NCBI RefSeq assembly: GCF_004216695.1
Contig: NZ_SGXC01000003.1
Span: 992,001-1,056,000 of the forward strand
Direction of reading: 5' to 3'
DNA: 64,000 nt
Source: Pigmentiphaga kullae
Lineage (GTDB): Bacteria > Pseudomonadota > Gammaproteobacteria > Burkholderiales > Burkholderiaceae_B
Part shown: in pieces, positions 18,358 through 26,385 of the stretch
Layout of the letters: each line of letters opens with the position of its first letter
Position numbering within the stretch: the stretch's first letter is position 1
The notes under the pieces: generated by a model
Told to the model about the DNA's origin: nothing
Database searches by the model: none
What the model saw: the letters and a program-made list of their open reading frames with translations, nothing else
Translations under genes and position numbers: made by a program

Positions 18358-20243
18358 ACACGCCGCAGCAGCTTTATCCGTTTCCACCCCATTCCGTGAA
18401 TTCGCTCATGAATCAATCGACAGCATCCGATCGCCGCGCGACCCGCGGCAGCCATACCCGGGCGCGGCGGCCGGCCGCGCAAGCGGCCTGCAGCCGCCCC
18501 GGCCTCCGAGCCATCGCCGCCGCCGTCGCCTCGATCGTCGGGCTGCTGGGAGCCGTTCCGGCCCAGGCGCAGAGCGCGGCGCCCAATGAAAGCGCGATGG
18601 TGCGCCTGATCCGCGGCCTGATCCAGAGCGGTGCCCTGACCAAGGACGTGGGCGAGGCGCTGCTGGCGCAGGCCCAGACCGAGGCGCTCGCCGCGCAGCA
18701 GGCGCAGCGCCAGGCGGCCACCGCCGCCGCTGCCGCCACGGCCGGCGCTGCCGGCGGTGCGCTGCGCCCAGAAGCGGGCGACGTACGCGTCCCGTACATT
18801 CCAGAGACCGTGCGCGACCAGATCCGCGACGAGATCAAGGGCCAGGTCATGGCCCAGGCCAAATCCGAGGGCTGGGCGGCTCCCAACGAGACGCCCCAGT
18901 GGACCAAGCGCATCCGCATCGAGGGCGACATGCGCGTGCGCAACGAATCGCGCTTCTACTCGGACGGCAACAGCAACATCGAGGTGGACTGGGCCGCGAT
19001 CAACCGTGGCAGCGGCTATGACGTCAACGGCAACACCAATCTGTCGCTGCCCAACACCATCAACACCCGCGAGAACCGCAAGAACGTATTCCGCGCCCGC
19101 GCCCGGCTGGGCATCTATGCCGACCTCTCGGACCGCACCGAAGTGGGCGTCAGACTGGCCACCGGCAGCGACGAAAGCCCGGTGTCGACCACCCAGACGC
19201 TGGGCGGCGGCCTGGGCAAGAAGAATGTCTGGCTCGACCAGGCCTATCTGGCGCACAAGCCCCTCGACTGGCTGACCGTGGTGGGCGGCCGTTTCGGCAA
19301 TCCCTTCTTTTCTTCCGACACCCTGTTCTCGTCGGACCTGAATTTCGACGGTCTGGCCGTGAAGGCCGAGCGGCCGTTCGCGGCGAATCCGGATGTGTCG
19401 CTGTTCGGCAGCCTGGGCCTGATCCCGCTCGAGTATTCGTCGGACAGTTTCCCGGGCACCAGCCAGGACAAGGCGCGCAGCCACAACAAGTGGCTGATCG
19501 GCGCGCAGATCGGCTCGAACTGGAAGGTGAACGAGGACAACCGCCTGCGCGGTGCGGTGGCGTACTACGACTTCCGCAATATCAGCGGCAAGGTGTCGCA
19601 GCCTTGCGCTCTGTATGCAGGCGCCGACCATTGCAGCACCGACTGGTCGCGTCCCGCCTTCATGCAGAAGGGCAACACGCTGATGCTGTTGCGCAATATC
19701 TCGCTCGACCCGCTGGATCCCGCCAACACGAAGATGCCGCAGTACGTCGGGCTGGCGTCCAAGTTCCAGCTGCTGGATCTGAATTTCCGCTGGGATACCA
19801 AGGTCGCCGGCGGCTACGGACTCAGGCTGGACGCGAACTACATCCGCAACCTGGCCTATGACGCCGACGAAATGTGGACCCGCTCGGGCGGCGGCATCGT
19901 CAACAACTTCGGCGGCACGGGCGGCACCGGTCGTTCGGACTTCAAGAGCGGCGCCAACGCCTACATGATGCAGGTCACGTTCGGTAAGCCCGCGCCCGTG
20001 GCGCGGGGCGACTGGAACCTGCTGGCCGGCTACAAGCGCATCGAGCCCGATGCCCTGCCCGACGCCTACAACGATTCGTCCTTCCATCTGGGGGGAACGA
20101 ACGCCAAGGGCTACTACGTGGGCGGTTCGTACGCCATCGACAAGAACACCTGGTTCACCGGCCGCTGGATGTCGACCAAGGAAGTCTACGGCACGCCGTT
20201 CTCCGTCGACATGCTGCAGGTTGAGTTCAACGCCCGCTTCTAA
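18354..20243 (+). CDS. Putative porin (outer-membrane beta-barrel)
   Basis: The product is 629 residues and starts in an ATGA overlap with the TonB-like gene; ATG 18408 is an alternative start. A long N-terminal lead ends in a signal peptide (IAAAVASIVGLLGAVPAQAQ). It is followed by an Ala/Gln-rich, probably helical stretch (about 75-130), then beta-barrel sequence of the putative-porin type (RIRIEGDMRVRNESRFYSDG, RARARLGIYADLSDRTEVGVRLATG, YYVGGSYAIDKNTWFTGRWM). The protein ends in FNARF, the terminal phenylalanine recognised by the Bam machinery. The position inside a Ton-type operon suggests that this barrel may be the energised partner, although no TonB box or plug domain is evident. Confidence 0.85.
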   Translation: MNTPQQLYPFPPHSVNSLMNQSTASDRRATRGSHTRARRPAAQAACSRPGLRAIAAAVASIVGLLGAVPAQAQSAAPNESAMVRLIRGLIQSGALTKDVGEALLAQAQTEALAAQQAQRQAATAAAAATAGAAGGALRPEAGDVRVPYIPETVRDQIRDEIKGQVMAQAKSEGWAAPNETPQWTKRIRIEGDMRVRNESRFYSDGNSNIEVDWAAINRGSGYDVNGNTNLSLPNTINTRENRKNVFRARARLGIYADLSDRTEVGVRLATGSDESPVSTTQTLGGGLGKKNVWLDQAYLAHKPLDWLTVVGGRFGNPFFSSDTLFSSDLNFDGLAVKAERPFAANPDVSLFGSLGLIPLEYSSDSFPGTSQDKARSHNKWLIGAQIGSNWKVNEDNRLRGAVAYYDFRNISGKVSQPCALYAGADHCSTDWSRPAFMQKGNTLMLLRNISLDPLDPANTKMPQYVGLASKFQLLDLNFRWDTKVAGGYGLRLDANYIRNLAYDADEMWTRSGGGIVNNFGGTGGTGRSDFKSGANAYMMQVTFGKPAPVARGDWNLLAGYKRIEPDALPDAYNDSSFHLGGTNAKGYYVGGSYAIDKNTWFTGRWMSTKEVYGTPFSVDMLQVEFNARF

Positions 20244-20253
20244 GGAGAACGAC

Positions 20254-20949
20254 GTGCATTTCGCATCCATAGTGCCGTCGGCGGCCGCAGCGCGCCGTGC
20301 CGCCTGCGCGGCGGTGCTGCTGCTCGCCGCCGTCGGCGGCGTCCAGGCCCAGCAGGCACAGAGCATGGAGGAGAGGCTGCGCGCCCAACTGCGCATCACG
20401 ACCTCCCAGCTCCAGCAGGCGCAGAACGAACTGGCGGCGCTCAAGGCCGGCCAGGGGCCCGCCGCGGCGCCGGCCAAGGCAGACGAACTGGCGGCGATGA
20501 AGGAGGAGCTGTCGCGCGTCAAGGCTCAACTGGCGGCTGAACGCGAGTCGCGGAAGAAGGCCCGCGACGACAGCGTGCAGCTCAAGGAACAGGCCGAGGC
20601 TGCCCTGGAGAAGGCGGGCGCCCAGGTTGCCCAGTACCGCAACGCCTACGACGAACTGCTGAAGATGGCCAGGGCGTCGGAGGCCGAGCGGCAGCGGCTG
20701 GCCTCCGAGACGTCGACGCAGCGCACCGCCATCGGCCAGTGCGAGGCGAAGAACGCCCAGCTGTATGCCGTGGGCAAGGAGATCCTCCATGCCTACGAAA
20801 CCATGGATGTCGGCACCGTGCTGTCCGCGCGCCAGCCGTTCGCGGGCGCCGCGCGGGTCAGGCTGGACGAGGCGGCCCAGCAGTTCGGCGACAAGCTGTA
20901 CGAAGGGCGGTTCGATGCCCGTGGCACGGCGTCCGCCGCGGCCCAGTAG
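20254..20949 (+). CDS. Exported coiled-coil protein, function unknown
   Basis: GTG 20254 has AAGGAG seven bases upstream, overlapping the porin stop codon, which fixes the start. The 231-residue product has a signal peptide (about 1-29, ending VGGVQA), then a long predicted coiled coil (about 35-170; repeats of QLQQAQNELAALK and AAERESRKKARDDS type), then a short globular end (KEILHAYETMDVGTVLSARQPF). No enzyme motif is visible. By length and position it may be a periplasmic spacer, tether or chaperone working with the porin and TonB-like protein. The gene is clearly real from start signal, codon use and operon position, but the function is not identifiable. Confidence 0.8.
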   Translation: MHFASIVPSAAAARRAACAAVLLLAAVGGVQAQQAQSMEERLRAQLRITTSQLQQAQNELAALKAGQGPAAAPAKADELAAMKEELSRVKAQLAAERESRKKARDDSVQLKEQAEAALEKAGAQVAQYRNAYDELLKMARASEAERQRLASETSTQRTAIGQCEAKNAQLYAVGKEILHAYETMDVGTVLSARQPFAGAARVRLDEAAQQFGDKLYEGRFDARGTASAAAQ

Positions 20950-21084
20950 CCGGGGCGTGATGCGGGGCTCGACGTCGGCCGAGGTGGTTTTGTCACATTG
21001 CTTGGTTGCAATAGGCGCCACAGCGGCCACCGCGGCACTGTCATCACCGGGTAGCAGTCACGATCAGAAAAGGAAGTTGAAGTC

Positions 21085-22017
21085 ATGAAGCTCAAACAGA
21101 ATCCCTCCACGCATTCCATGCCGGCCGTCCTTGCGGGCCTGCTCGCCGCCTGGCTGGGCGTCGCAGCCCCGGTTTACGCCGCGGACAGCGGCGTTTCGGT
21201 CGCCAGCGTAGGCAGCGTCTCGATCAAGCAGCAGGAGGTCGAGCAACTCCTGCGGGGCATGCCCGACGCCGAGCGCGATGCCATCAAGGGCAATCGCGCC
21301 GGCCTGGAGAACTGGCTGCGCCAACGCCTGGCCAGCGAGGCGCTGCTCAAGGAAGCCCAGGGCAAGGGCTGGGAAAAGCGCGCCGAAATCAAGGCGCGCG
21401 TGGACGCGGCGGTACGCGAGGTCACGGATCGCATCGTCGCCACCTCGTACCTGGATTCAGTGGCGCAGCTTCCCGAAGGCTATCCCTCGGAAGCCGACAT
21501 GCGCGCGGCCTACGAGGGCGCCAAGGAGAGCTTCCAGCTTCCCGCCACTTATCACGTGGCCCAGATTTTCCTGGCGGCGCCGGCCAACGACGGCGCGGCC
21601 GTCGCCAAGGCCCGCGCGCAGGCGCAGGAGCTGCTGGCCCAGGCCCGCGGCGGCGATTTCGCCGAGATGGCGCGCAAGCATTCGCAGGACGAGCGCTCGG
21701 CGGCGCGCGGCGGCGACGTTGGAACCCTGCCCCTGGCGCAGTTGCTGCCCGAGGTGCGCGAGCCCGTTTCCCGGCTGCAGCCCGGCCAGGTGAGCGATCC
21801 CGTCCAGTCCCAGGCGGGCATACACGTGCTCAAGCTGCTCGAATCGCAGGCACCGCGCACCGCGACGCTGGACGAGGTCAAGCCGCGCCTGCAGCAGGTG
21901 CTGCGGCAGCAGCGCAAGCAGGAGTTGATCGAGGCCTACATGGCCAGGCTGGCACCGGCCGGCTCGGTCAAGATCGACAGCGCGGCGCTGGATGCCGCGA
22001 TGAGCAAGGCCAACTGA
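21085..22017 (+). CDS. Parvulin-type peptidylprolyl isomerase (PpiC/SurA-like)
   Basis: The product is 310 residues with an export signal (about 1-32, ending PVYAA). An N-terminal helical SurA-like region (SIKQQEVEQLLRGMPDAERDAI ... LENWLRQRLASEALLKEA) precedes a single rotamase domain (about 150-250) with the hallmark HVAQIFLAAP, FAEMARKHSQDERSAARGGDVGTL and PVQSQAGIHVLKLLE segments. It should act in the periplasm as a prolyl isomerase and chaperone for outer-membrane or secreted proteins. Placed in the same direction as the porin and near the TPS genes, it is a reasonable dedicated chaperone for these clients; that link is inferred. A 135-base gap precedes it, so it may have its own promoter. 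Confidence 0.92.
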   Translation: MKLKQNPSTHSMPAVLAGLLAAWLGVAAPVYAADSGVSVASVGSVSIKQQEVEQLLRGMPDAERDAIKGNRAGLENWLRQRLASEALLKEAQGKGWEKRAEIKARVDAAVREVTDRIVATSYLDSVAQLPEGYPSEADMRAAYEGAKESFQLPATYHVAQIFLAAPANDGAAVAKARAQAQELLAQARGGDFAEMARKHSQDERSAARGGDVGTLPLAQLLPEVREPVSRLQPGQVSDPVQSQAGIHVLKLLESQAPRTATLDEVKPRLQQVLRQQRKQELIEAYMARLAPAGSVKIDSAALDAAMSKAN

Positions 22018-22042
22018 ACATCATTCATCATCAGGACAGAAC

Positions 22043-22558
22043 ATGAGCAAGAACGACAACCAAGCCGCCGTGGAAAACGCCGCAGCCCAGGTGCTGACTT
22101 TCGTCGGCGCCGATCAGGTGGCCGAAGCCATCAAGGCCGCCGGCTGCGCCGTGACCCCGATCGAACAGGATGGCGTGGTCCGCCTGCACAGCGCCAGCCA
22201 TGGCGTCGGTTTCCAGGTGCTCTGGGGCAATGCCCAGGCCAAGGACCAGTACGCCGATTTCACCTTCAGTTGCCCGCTGCGGGTACAGGGCGGCGAACTG
22301 CCGGCCGGCCTGCTGACCGAATGGCACCGCACCAAGCGTTTCGCGCGTGTCTCCCAGCATGGCGATTTCGTCGTGCTGGAGATGGACGTGGTGGCGGCCG
22401 GCGGCGTGTCGCCCAATCACCTGGTCGTCGCGGCGCAGATCTGGACGCAGATGATGGGGCAGTTCTTCCTCTACCTGCGCAATTTCCGCGCCGAAGAGGG
22501 GCAGCAGGTCGAGGCAGGCCAGCCGGCCCAGAGCGAGCCGGCCGCCGCGGCGGCTTGA
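22043..22558 (+). CDS. YbjN-domain / type III chaperone-like protein
   Basis: The product is 171 residues, with AGGAC upstream of the ATG. There is no signal peptide or transmembrane segment, so it is cytoplasmic. The body (about 20-150) has the alternating strand/helix pattern of YbjN-like proteins, which share a fold with type III secretion chaperones (GVGFQVLWGNAQAKDQYADF, EWHRTKRFARVSQHGDFVVLEMDV). The tail is Ala/Gln-rich and disordered. It lies 25 bases after the isomerase gene, so the two are probably co-transcribed. A chaperone-like role for a partner encoded in this locus is possible but not shown. The family match is from pattern recognition and is moderately sure. Confidence 0.72.
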   Translation: MSKNDNQAAVENAAAQVLTFVGADQVAEAIKAAGCAVTPIEQDGVVRLHSASHGVGFQVLWGNAQAKDQYADFTFSCPLRVQGGELPAGLLTEWHRTKRFARVSQHGDFVVLEMDVVAAGGVSPNHLVVAAQIWTQMMGQFFLYLRNFRAEEGQQVEAGQPAQSEPAAAAA

Positions 22559-22601
22559 CGCCGCATCGCCGCCGGATTGCTTGGTGACACGGGAGAAGCA
22601 C

Positions 22602-22838
22602 ATGCAGGAGACGGTCGATGTCCACCATGACGCCGAAGGCGCCGTGCAGGAAGCCATCCAGCGGCGATTGAACGCGACCTCGCGCCAGCTCGAGCGGACG
22701 CGCCGCGTGGAGACTGTCCGCATCCGGCAGCGCGAACGGCTGCTGCGCATGCTGGTGGAGTCCATGGCGGAGCTGGGGATTTCGGGTGCGGAGATTCAGG
22801 CGGCTCGCCGCGCCTACAGACAGGCGGATAAGAAGTAG
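22602..22838 (+). CDS. Small charged helical protein, function unknown
   Basis: The 78-residue product starts at ATG 22602, with GGGAG at proper distance. An in-frame TTG 21 bases earlier lacks that spacing. The protein is almost entirely Arg/Glu/Gln-rich helix (EAIQRRLNATSRQLERTRRVETVRIRQRERLLRMLVESM) with a short C-terminal helix-turn (ELGISGAEIQAARRAYRQ). No signal peptide is present. It resembles a small coiled-coil or nucleic-acid-binding protein, but nothing specific is recognised. It is the last gene of the same-strand run that begins with the TPS transporter. Confidence 0.65.
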   Translation: MQETVDVHHDAEGAVQEAIQRRLNATSRQLERTRRVETVRIRQRERLLRMLVESMAELGISGAEIQAARRAYRQADKK

Positions 22839-22839
22839 C

Positions 22840-22867
22840 GGGAGCGGGTCGCTCGAGCCCGCTTCCC
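22840..22867 (+). terminator. Hairpin ending the envelope gene run (weak terminator)
   Basis: GGGAGCGGG (22840-22848) faces CCCGCTTCCC (22858-22867), pairing except for one bulge, directly after the stop of the small helical protein. There is no T tract, so it may be an RNA-stabilising hairpin or a factor-dependent stop. Confidence 0.4.
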
Positions 22868-22883
22868 CGAATCGGGTCTTGAT

Positions 22884-22915
22884 ACAAAGTAAGGTGACTT
22901 GATTGTTTACTTTGT
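22884..22915. promoter_or_regulatory. Perfect inverted repeat upstream of the first tannase-family gene
   Basis: ACAAAGTAA (22884-22892) and TTACTTTGT (22907-22915) are perfect 9-base inverted arms separated by 14 bases. The region is AT-rich in a GC-rich context and ends about 100 bases before the ATG at 23014. It is a good candidate operator for a dimeric regulator; which regulator is unknown. Confidence 0.5.
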
Positions 22916-23013
22916 TAATCACATGAGGCATCTTTGCCGGACGCGCGCCATGGCTCGTGTCCGGGCCGGAGGGTGCGCGAGAACGATAAGAAACCCGCAC
23001 CCGGAGGAGATCC

Positions 23014-24669
23014 ATGAAGATTCTTCACGTTCCGCTGTCCGCTGTCGTCCTCGCCGCCCTGGCGGCCTGCGGCGGCAGCGACGACCCCGCGCCCACCCCA
23101 TCCGACCCCGGACCGGGGCTATCCGCCGCCCAGTCGTGCAGCGACCTGAACGGCAGGATGATCGCCAGGTCCGAGATCGGCAAGCCGACCTCGGGCGCCG
23201 TGGTGCAGTCTGCCACGCTGGTCAAGGCCGATGCCGAGGGCAATGCCAACGGCGAATACTGCGCCGTGCGCGGCATCGTCATGCCGGTCGATCCGGCCGC
23301 GCCCAACCTGGAGTTCCAGGTGAACCTTCCCACGGCCTGGAATAAGCGCGCCCTGCAACTGGGCGGCGGGGCGTTCAACGGCTCGCTGGTGACGGGCTTG
23401 GGCAAGTATCCGCTGCAACCGGCCGATTCCAAGGCGCCGCTGGCGCAGGGCTACGTGACCCTGGGCAGCGACGGCGGCCACAAATCCAGCGCCGGCTTCG
23501 ACGCCTCGTTCGCGCTGAACGCCGAATCCCTGATGAACTTCGGCCAGTTGTCCATCAAGAAGACGCACGACGTGGCGATGGCGCTGATCAAGGTCCGCTA
23601 CGGCGCCGCGCCCGAGCGCTTCTATTTCATCGGCGCCTCGCAGGGCGGGCACGAGGCGCTGGACGCCGCGGCGCGCTACCCAGGCGACTACGATGGCGTG
23701 GTGTCGAACTATCCGGCCTACAACGTGACCATGCTGCACCTGGGTTCCCTGAACGCGGGGCGGGCCATGTACGGCAACGGCGGCGCCAACTGGATGAACG
23801 CGGCCAAGGTCAAGCTTCTGACCGACGCGGTCTACGCCGCCTGCGATCCGCTGGATGGCGTGAAGGACGGCGTCATCAGCAACGTGGCCGGCTGCGACGC
23901 GGCGTTCGGCATCGCCGGCGTGCGTGCCACGCTGCGCTGCGCGGGCGGTGGGGACACGGGCGATACCTGCCTGTCCGATGCGCAGATAGCGGGCGTGGAG
24001 ACAATTGCTTCGCCCTACAAGCCGGGCGTGGAAATCGCCGGCATGACGCAGTTCGAACGCTGGCCGATACTGGAAGGCGCGCTGTTCAACGTGTCATCCT
24101 ATGGCACCGTTCCCCAGCCGGCCAATCCTCTGTCGGGCAAGGAGGCGCTGCTGTATTCGGTCGGCGCGGCCACGACCAAGTACATCATCACCCGCGACGT
24201 CAACTTCGATCCCATGACGCTCGATCCCAAGACCTACGAGACGCGCATCAAGGAGGTGGGCGGCATCATGGACGTGTCCGACATCGACCTGGCACCGTTC
24301 ATCGCGAAGGGTGGCAAGCTGATCATGATCCACGGCACCGCCGATGATTTCATCACGCCGCACAACTCCATCGTCTATTGGAACAAGCTGGTGGCGGGCA
24401 AGGGCCAGTCCACGGTCGATGGGTTCGCGCGTTTCTACGTGGTGCCGGGGCTTGGCCATGGCTTCGGGCCTTTCAACGCGACCTACGATGCGCTGGGAGC
24501 GCTGACGGGCTGGGTGGAGCAGGGCACCGCGCCGGGCGTGCTGACCGCCATCGATGCCAATCCGGGCGCGGCCAGGACGCGGCCGATGTGCCGGTTCCCG
24601 GGATGGCCGAAGTACAAGGGCGAAGGCCCGGTCGGCGATGCGGCCAGCTTCGCGTGCGTGACGGAGTAG
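23014..24669 (+). CDS. Tannase/feruloyl-esterase-family lipoprotein
   Basis: The product is 551 residues; the start has CGGAGGAG upstream. The N-terminus is a lipoprotein signal with lipobox LAAC, so the enzyme is probably anchored in the outer or inner membrane facing the periplasm. The tannase-family serine nucleophile is in YFIGASQGGHEAL (about 208-220). A calcium-loop-like DPLDGVKDGVISNVAGC lies near 285, and the acid/histidine pair fits HGTADDFITPHNSI and GLGHGFGPF. It should hydrolyse ester bonds of aromatic or polyphenol esters; the exact substrate is unknown. It stands alone between a hairpin and a strong bidirectional terminator, with an upstream inverted repeat as its probable control site. 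Confidence 0.88.
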   Translation: MKILHVPLSAVVLAALAACGGSDDPAPTPSDPGPGLSAAQSCSDLNGRMIARSEIGKPTSGAVVQSATLVKADAEGNANGEYCAVRGIVMPVDPAAPNLEFQVNLPTAWNKRALQLGGGAFNGSLVTGLGKYPLQPADSKAPLAQGYVTLGSDGGHKSSAGFDASFALNAESLMNFGQLSIKKTHDVAMALIKVRYGAAPERFYFIGASQGGHEALDAAARYPGDYDGVVSNYPAYNVTMLHLGSLNAGRAMYGNGGANWMNAAKVKLLTDAVYAACDPLDGVKDGVISNVAGCDAAFGIAGVRATLRCAGGGDTGDTCLSDAQIAGVETIASPYKPGVEIAGMTQFERWPILEGALFNVSSYGTVPQPANPLSGKEALLYSVGAATTKYIITRDVNFDPMTLDPKTYETRIKEVGGIMDVSDIDLAPFIAKGGKLIMIHGTADDFITPHNSIVYWNKLVAGKGQSTVDGFARFYVVPGLGHGFGPFNATYDALGALTGWVEQGTAPGVLTAIDANPGAARTRPMCRFPGWPKYKGEGPVGDAASFACVTE

Positions 24670-24675
24670 CAAGGG

Positions 24676-24703
24676 GGATGGGCCGGGGTGTCCCGGCCCA
24701 TCC
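24676..24703. terminator. Bidirectional hairpin between convergent genes
   Basis: GGATGGGCCGGG (24676-24687) and CCCGGCCCATCC (24692-24703) form a perfect 12-bp stem with a GTGT loop. It lies between the stop codons of the tannase-family gene and the convergent isochorismatase-family gene. No T run follows on either strand, but the stem is very strong. Confidence 0.65.
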
Positions 24704-24705
24704 GC

Positions 24706-25332
24706 TTACTTCGACGCCGTCAGCGTGTCGTAGCTCGTGATCAGGTTGCGGTAGTCGGGGATGTGGTTGGAGAACAAGGCGGCCAGCCCTTCCACGTCGT
24801 TGCGCCAGTCGCGGTGCAGTTCGCAGGCGGCGCCGAACCAGGTCATCAGTTGCACGCCGGCGCGCGACATGCGGTCCCACGCGGCATCGCGGGTGAGCGG
24901 GTTGAAGGTGCCCGACGCGTCGGAGATGACGAAGACCTCGAAACCTTCCTCGATGGCCGACAGGGCGGGGAAGGCCACGCACACTTCGGTGACCACGCCG
25001 GCGATGATGAGCTGTTTCTTGCCCGTGGCCTTGACGGCCTTGACGAAGTCTTCGTTGTCCCAGGCGTTGATGTTGCCCGGGCGCGCGATGTAGGGCGCGT
25101 CGGGAAACTGGGCCTTCAGTTCGGGAACCAGCGGGCCGTTGGGGCCGTTCTCGAAGCTGGTGGTCAGGATGGTGGGCAGCTTGAAATACTCGGCCATGTC
25201 GGCCAGCGCCAGGACGTTGTTCTTGAACTTGTCGGGATCGATGTCGCGGACCAGCGACAAGAGGCCGGTCTGGTGGTCCACCAGCAATACGGCGGCATCG
25301 TTCTTGTCGAGGCGGATGTAGGGCTTGCTCAT
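24706..25332 (-). CDS. Isochorismatase-family (YcaC-like) cysteine hydrolase
   Basis: The product is 208 residues, starting MSKPYIRLDKND; the chosen ATG has AGGAG seven bases upstream, whereas an in-frame ATG six bases earlier would be too close. The family triad is visible: aspartate in AAVLLVDHQTGLL (about 16), a lysine in the central region, and the nucleophilic cysteine in IIAGVVTEVCVAFPAL (about 118). Close resemblance to YcaC suggests a cytosolic multimeric hydrolase of unknown natural substrate. It lies downstream of the pirin gene on the same strand, and the pair faces a divergent LysR gene, an arrangement usual for LysR-controlled pirin/hydrolase operons. Confidence 0.9.
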   Translation of the reverse strand: MSKPYIRLDKNDAAVLLVDHQTGLLSLVRDIDPDKFKNNVLALADMAEYFKLPTILTTSFENGPNGPLVPELKAQFPDAPYIARPGNINAWDNEDFVKAVKATGKKQLIIAGVVTEVCVAFPALSAIEEGFEVFVISDASGTFNPLTRDAAWDRMSRAGVQLMTWFGAACELHRDWRNDVEGLAALFSNHIPDYRNLITSYDTLTASK

Positions 25333-25403
25333 GGTCATGCTCCTGGTCGGATGGGACTGCGTGAATCCCCGGGGAAGCGGGAAGGGCTTCCTCCGGGGGA
25401 AGG

Positions 25404-26267
25404 TCAGGCGGCCCGTTCGAAGCGGCCGGCGTTGTAGTCGTCGATGGCTTGCTGGATCTCGGCCTGCGTGTTCATGACGAAGGGACCGTAGCCCACGACC
25501 GGCTCGTCGATGGGCTCGCCCGCCAGCCACAGCAGGACGGCGTCATTGTTGGCCTCCAGCGTGACACCGGTGCCGTCGCGCTCGAAATGCACGAGTTGTC
25601 CTTCGCGCGCCAGCGTTTCGCCGTTCACCAACACCGTTCCGCGCAGCACGACCAGCGCCAGCGTGTGGCCGGACGTGCCGTCGAAGCGGGCGTGGCCGCC
25701 CTGCGCCAGGCGGATGTCCCACATGTCGATGGGCGTATGGGTCCGGGCCGGGCCCTTGCCGCCGCCGTATTCCCCGGCGATCACCCGCACGCGGCCGGCG
25801 CCGTCGGGCAGCTCGACCGAGGGAATCTGCGCATCGAGCAGGGTCTGGTAGCCCGGTTCGCCCATCTTGTCCTGCGCGGGCAGGTTCACCCACAACTGCA
25901 CCATTTCTATGGTGCCGCCGCGCTCGGTGAAGGCGCGCGAGTGGAATTCCTCGTGCAGGATCCCGCCGGCCGCGGTCATCCACTGCACGTCGCCCGGGCC
26001 GATCAGGCCGCCGGCGCCGGTGGAGTCGCGATGCTCGACCTCGCCCTGGTAGACGACGGTGACGGTCTCGAACCCACGGTGCGGGTGGCGGCCCACGCCG
26101 CGCGGACGAGCCGCGGGCGGAAACGGTGTCGGCGCGGCATGGTCCAGCAGCAGGAAGGGGCTGAGATGGCGGCCCAGGCCGTCATAACCGAACAGCGAGC
26201 GCACGGGAAAGCCGTCGCCCACCCAATGGGGCCGGGGAGCGCTATAGACGCCGAGGATCTTCTTCAT
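25404..26267 (-). CDS. Pirin-family protein
   Basis: The product is 287 residues, typical for pirins, with AGGAG seven bases before the ATG. The N-terminal cupin carries the metal-site histidines in HPHRGFETVTVVYQGEVEHRD (about 62-82) and the companion HEE of GGILHEEFHS (about 103-108). The C-terminal cupin half follows (about 190-280). Pirins bind iron; some have quercetinase activity or act as redox-responsive cofactors, and the exact role here is unknown. It is the first gene of a two-gene unit with the YcaC-like hydrolase and diverges from the LysR gene at 26386. Confidence 0.92.
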   Translation of the reverse strand: MKKILGVYSAPRPHWVGDGFPVRSLFGYDGLGRHLSPFLLLDHAAPTPFPPAARPRGVGRHPHRGFETVTVVYQGEVEHRDSTGAGGLIGPGDVQWMTAAGGILHEEFHSRAFTERGGTIEMVQLWVNLPAQDKMGEPGYQTLLDAQIPSVELPDGAGRVRVIAGEYGGGKGPARTHTPIDMWDIRLAQGGHARFDGTSGHTLALVVLRGTVLVNGETLAREGQLVHFERDGTGVTLEANNDAVLLWLAGEPIDEPVVGYGPFVMNTQAEIQQAIDDYNAGRFERAA

Positions 26268-26287
26268 GCCGATCTCCTGGAAGGGGA

Positions 26288-26301
26288 ACCGTGGTAACGG
26301 T
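26288..26301. promoter_or_regulatory. Short palindrome in the pirin/LysR divergent region
   Basis: ACCGT-GGTA-ACGGT is a perfect 5-base-arm dyad 21 bases upstream of the pirin start. It is a plausible LysR recognition element for the divergent regulator, but it is short and could be chance. Confidence 0.3.
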
Positions 26302-26385
26302 CGATGGAGACATCATATGGACGGGACGAAATTCCCGGTAGATGGCAGAATTCGCATGGAGCGTTCTATTTAAGGAACGATGGTC

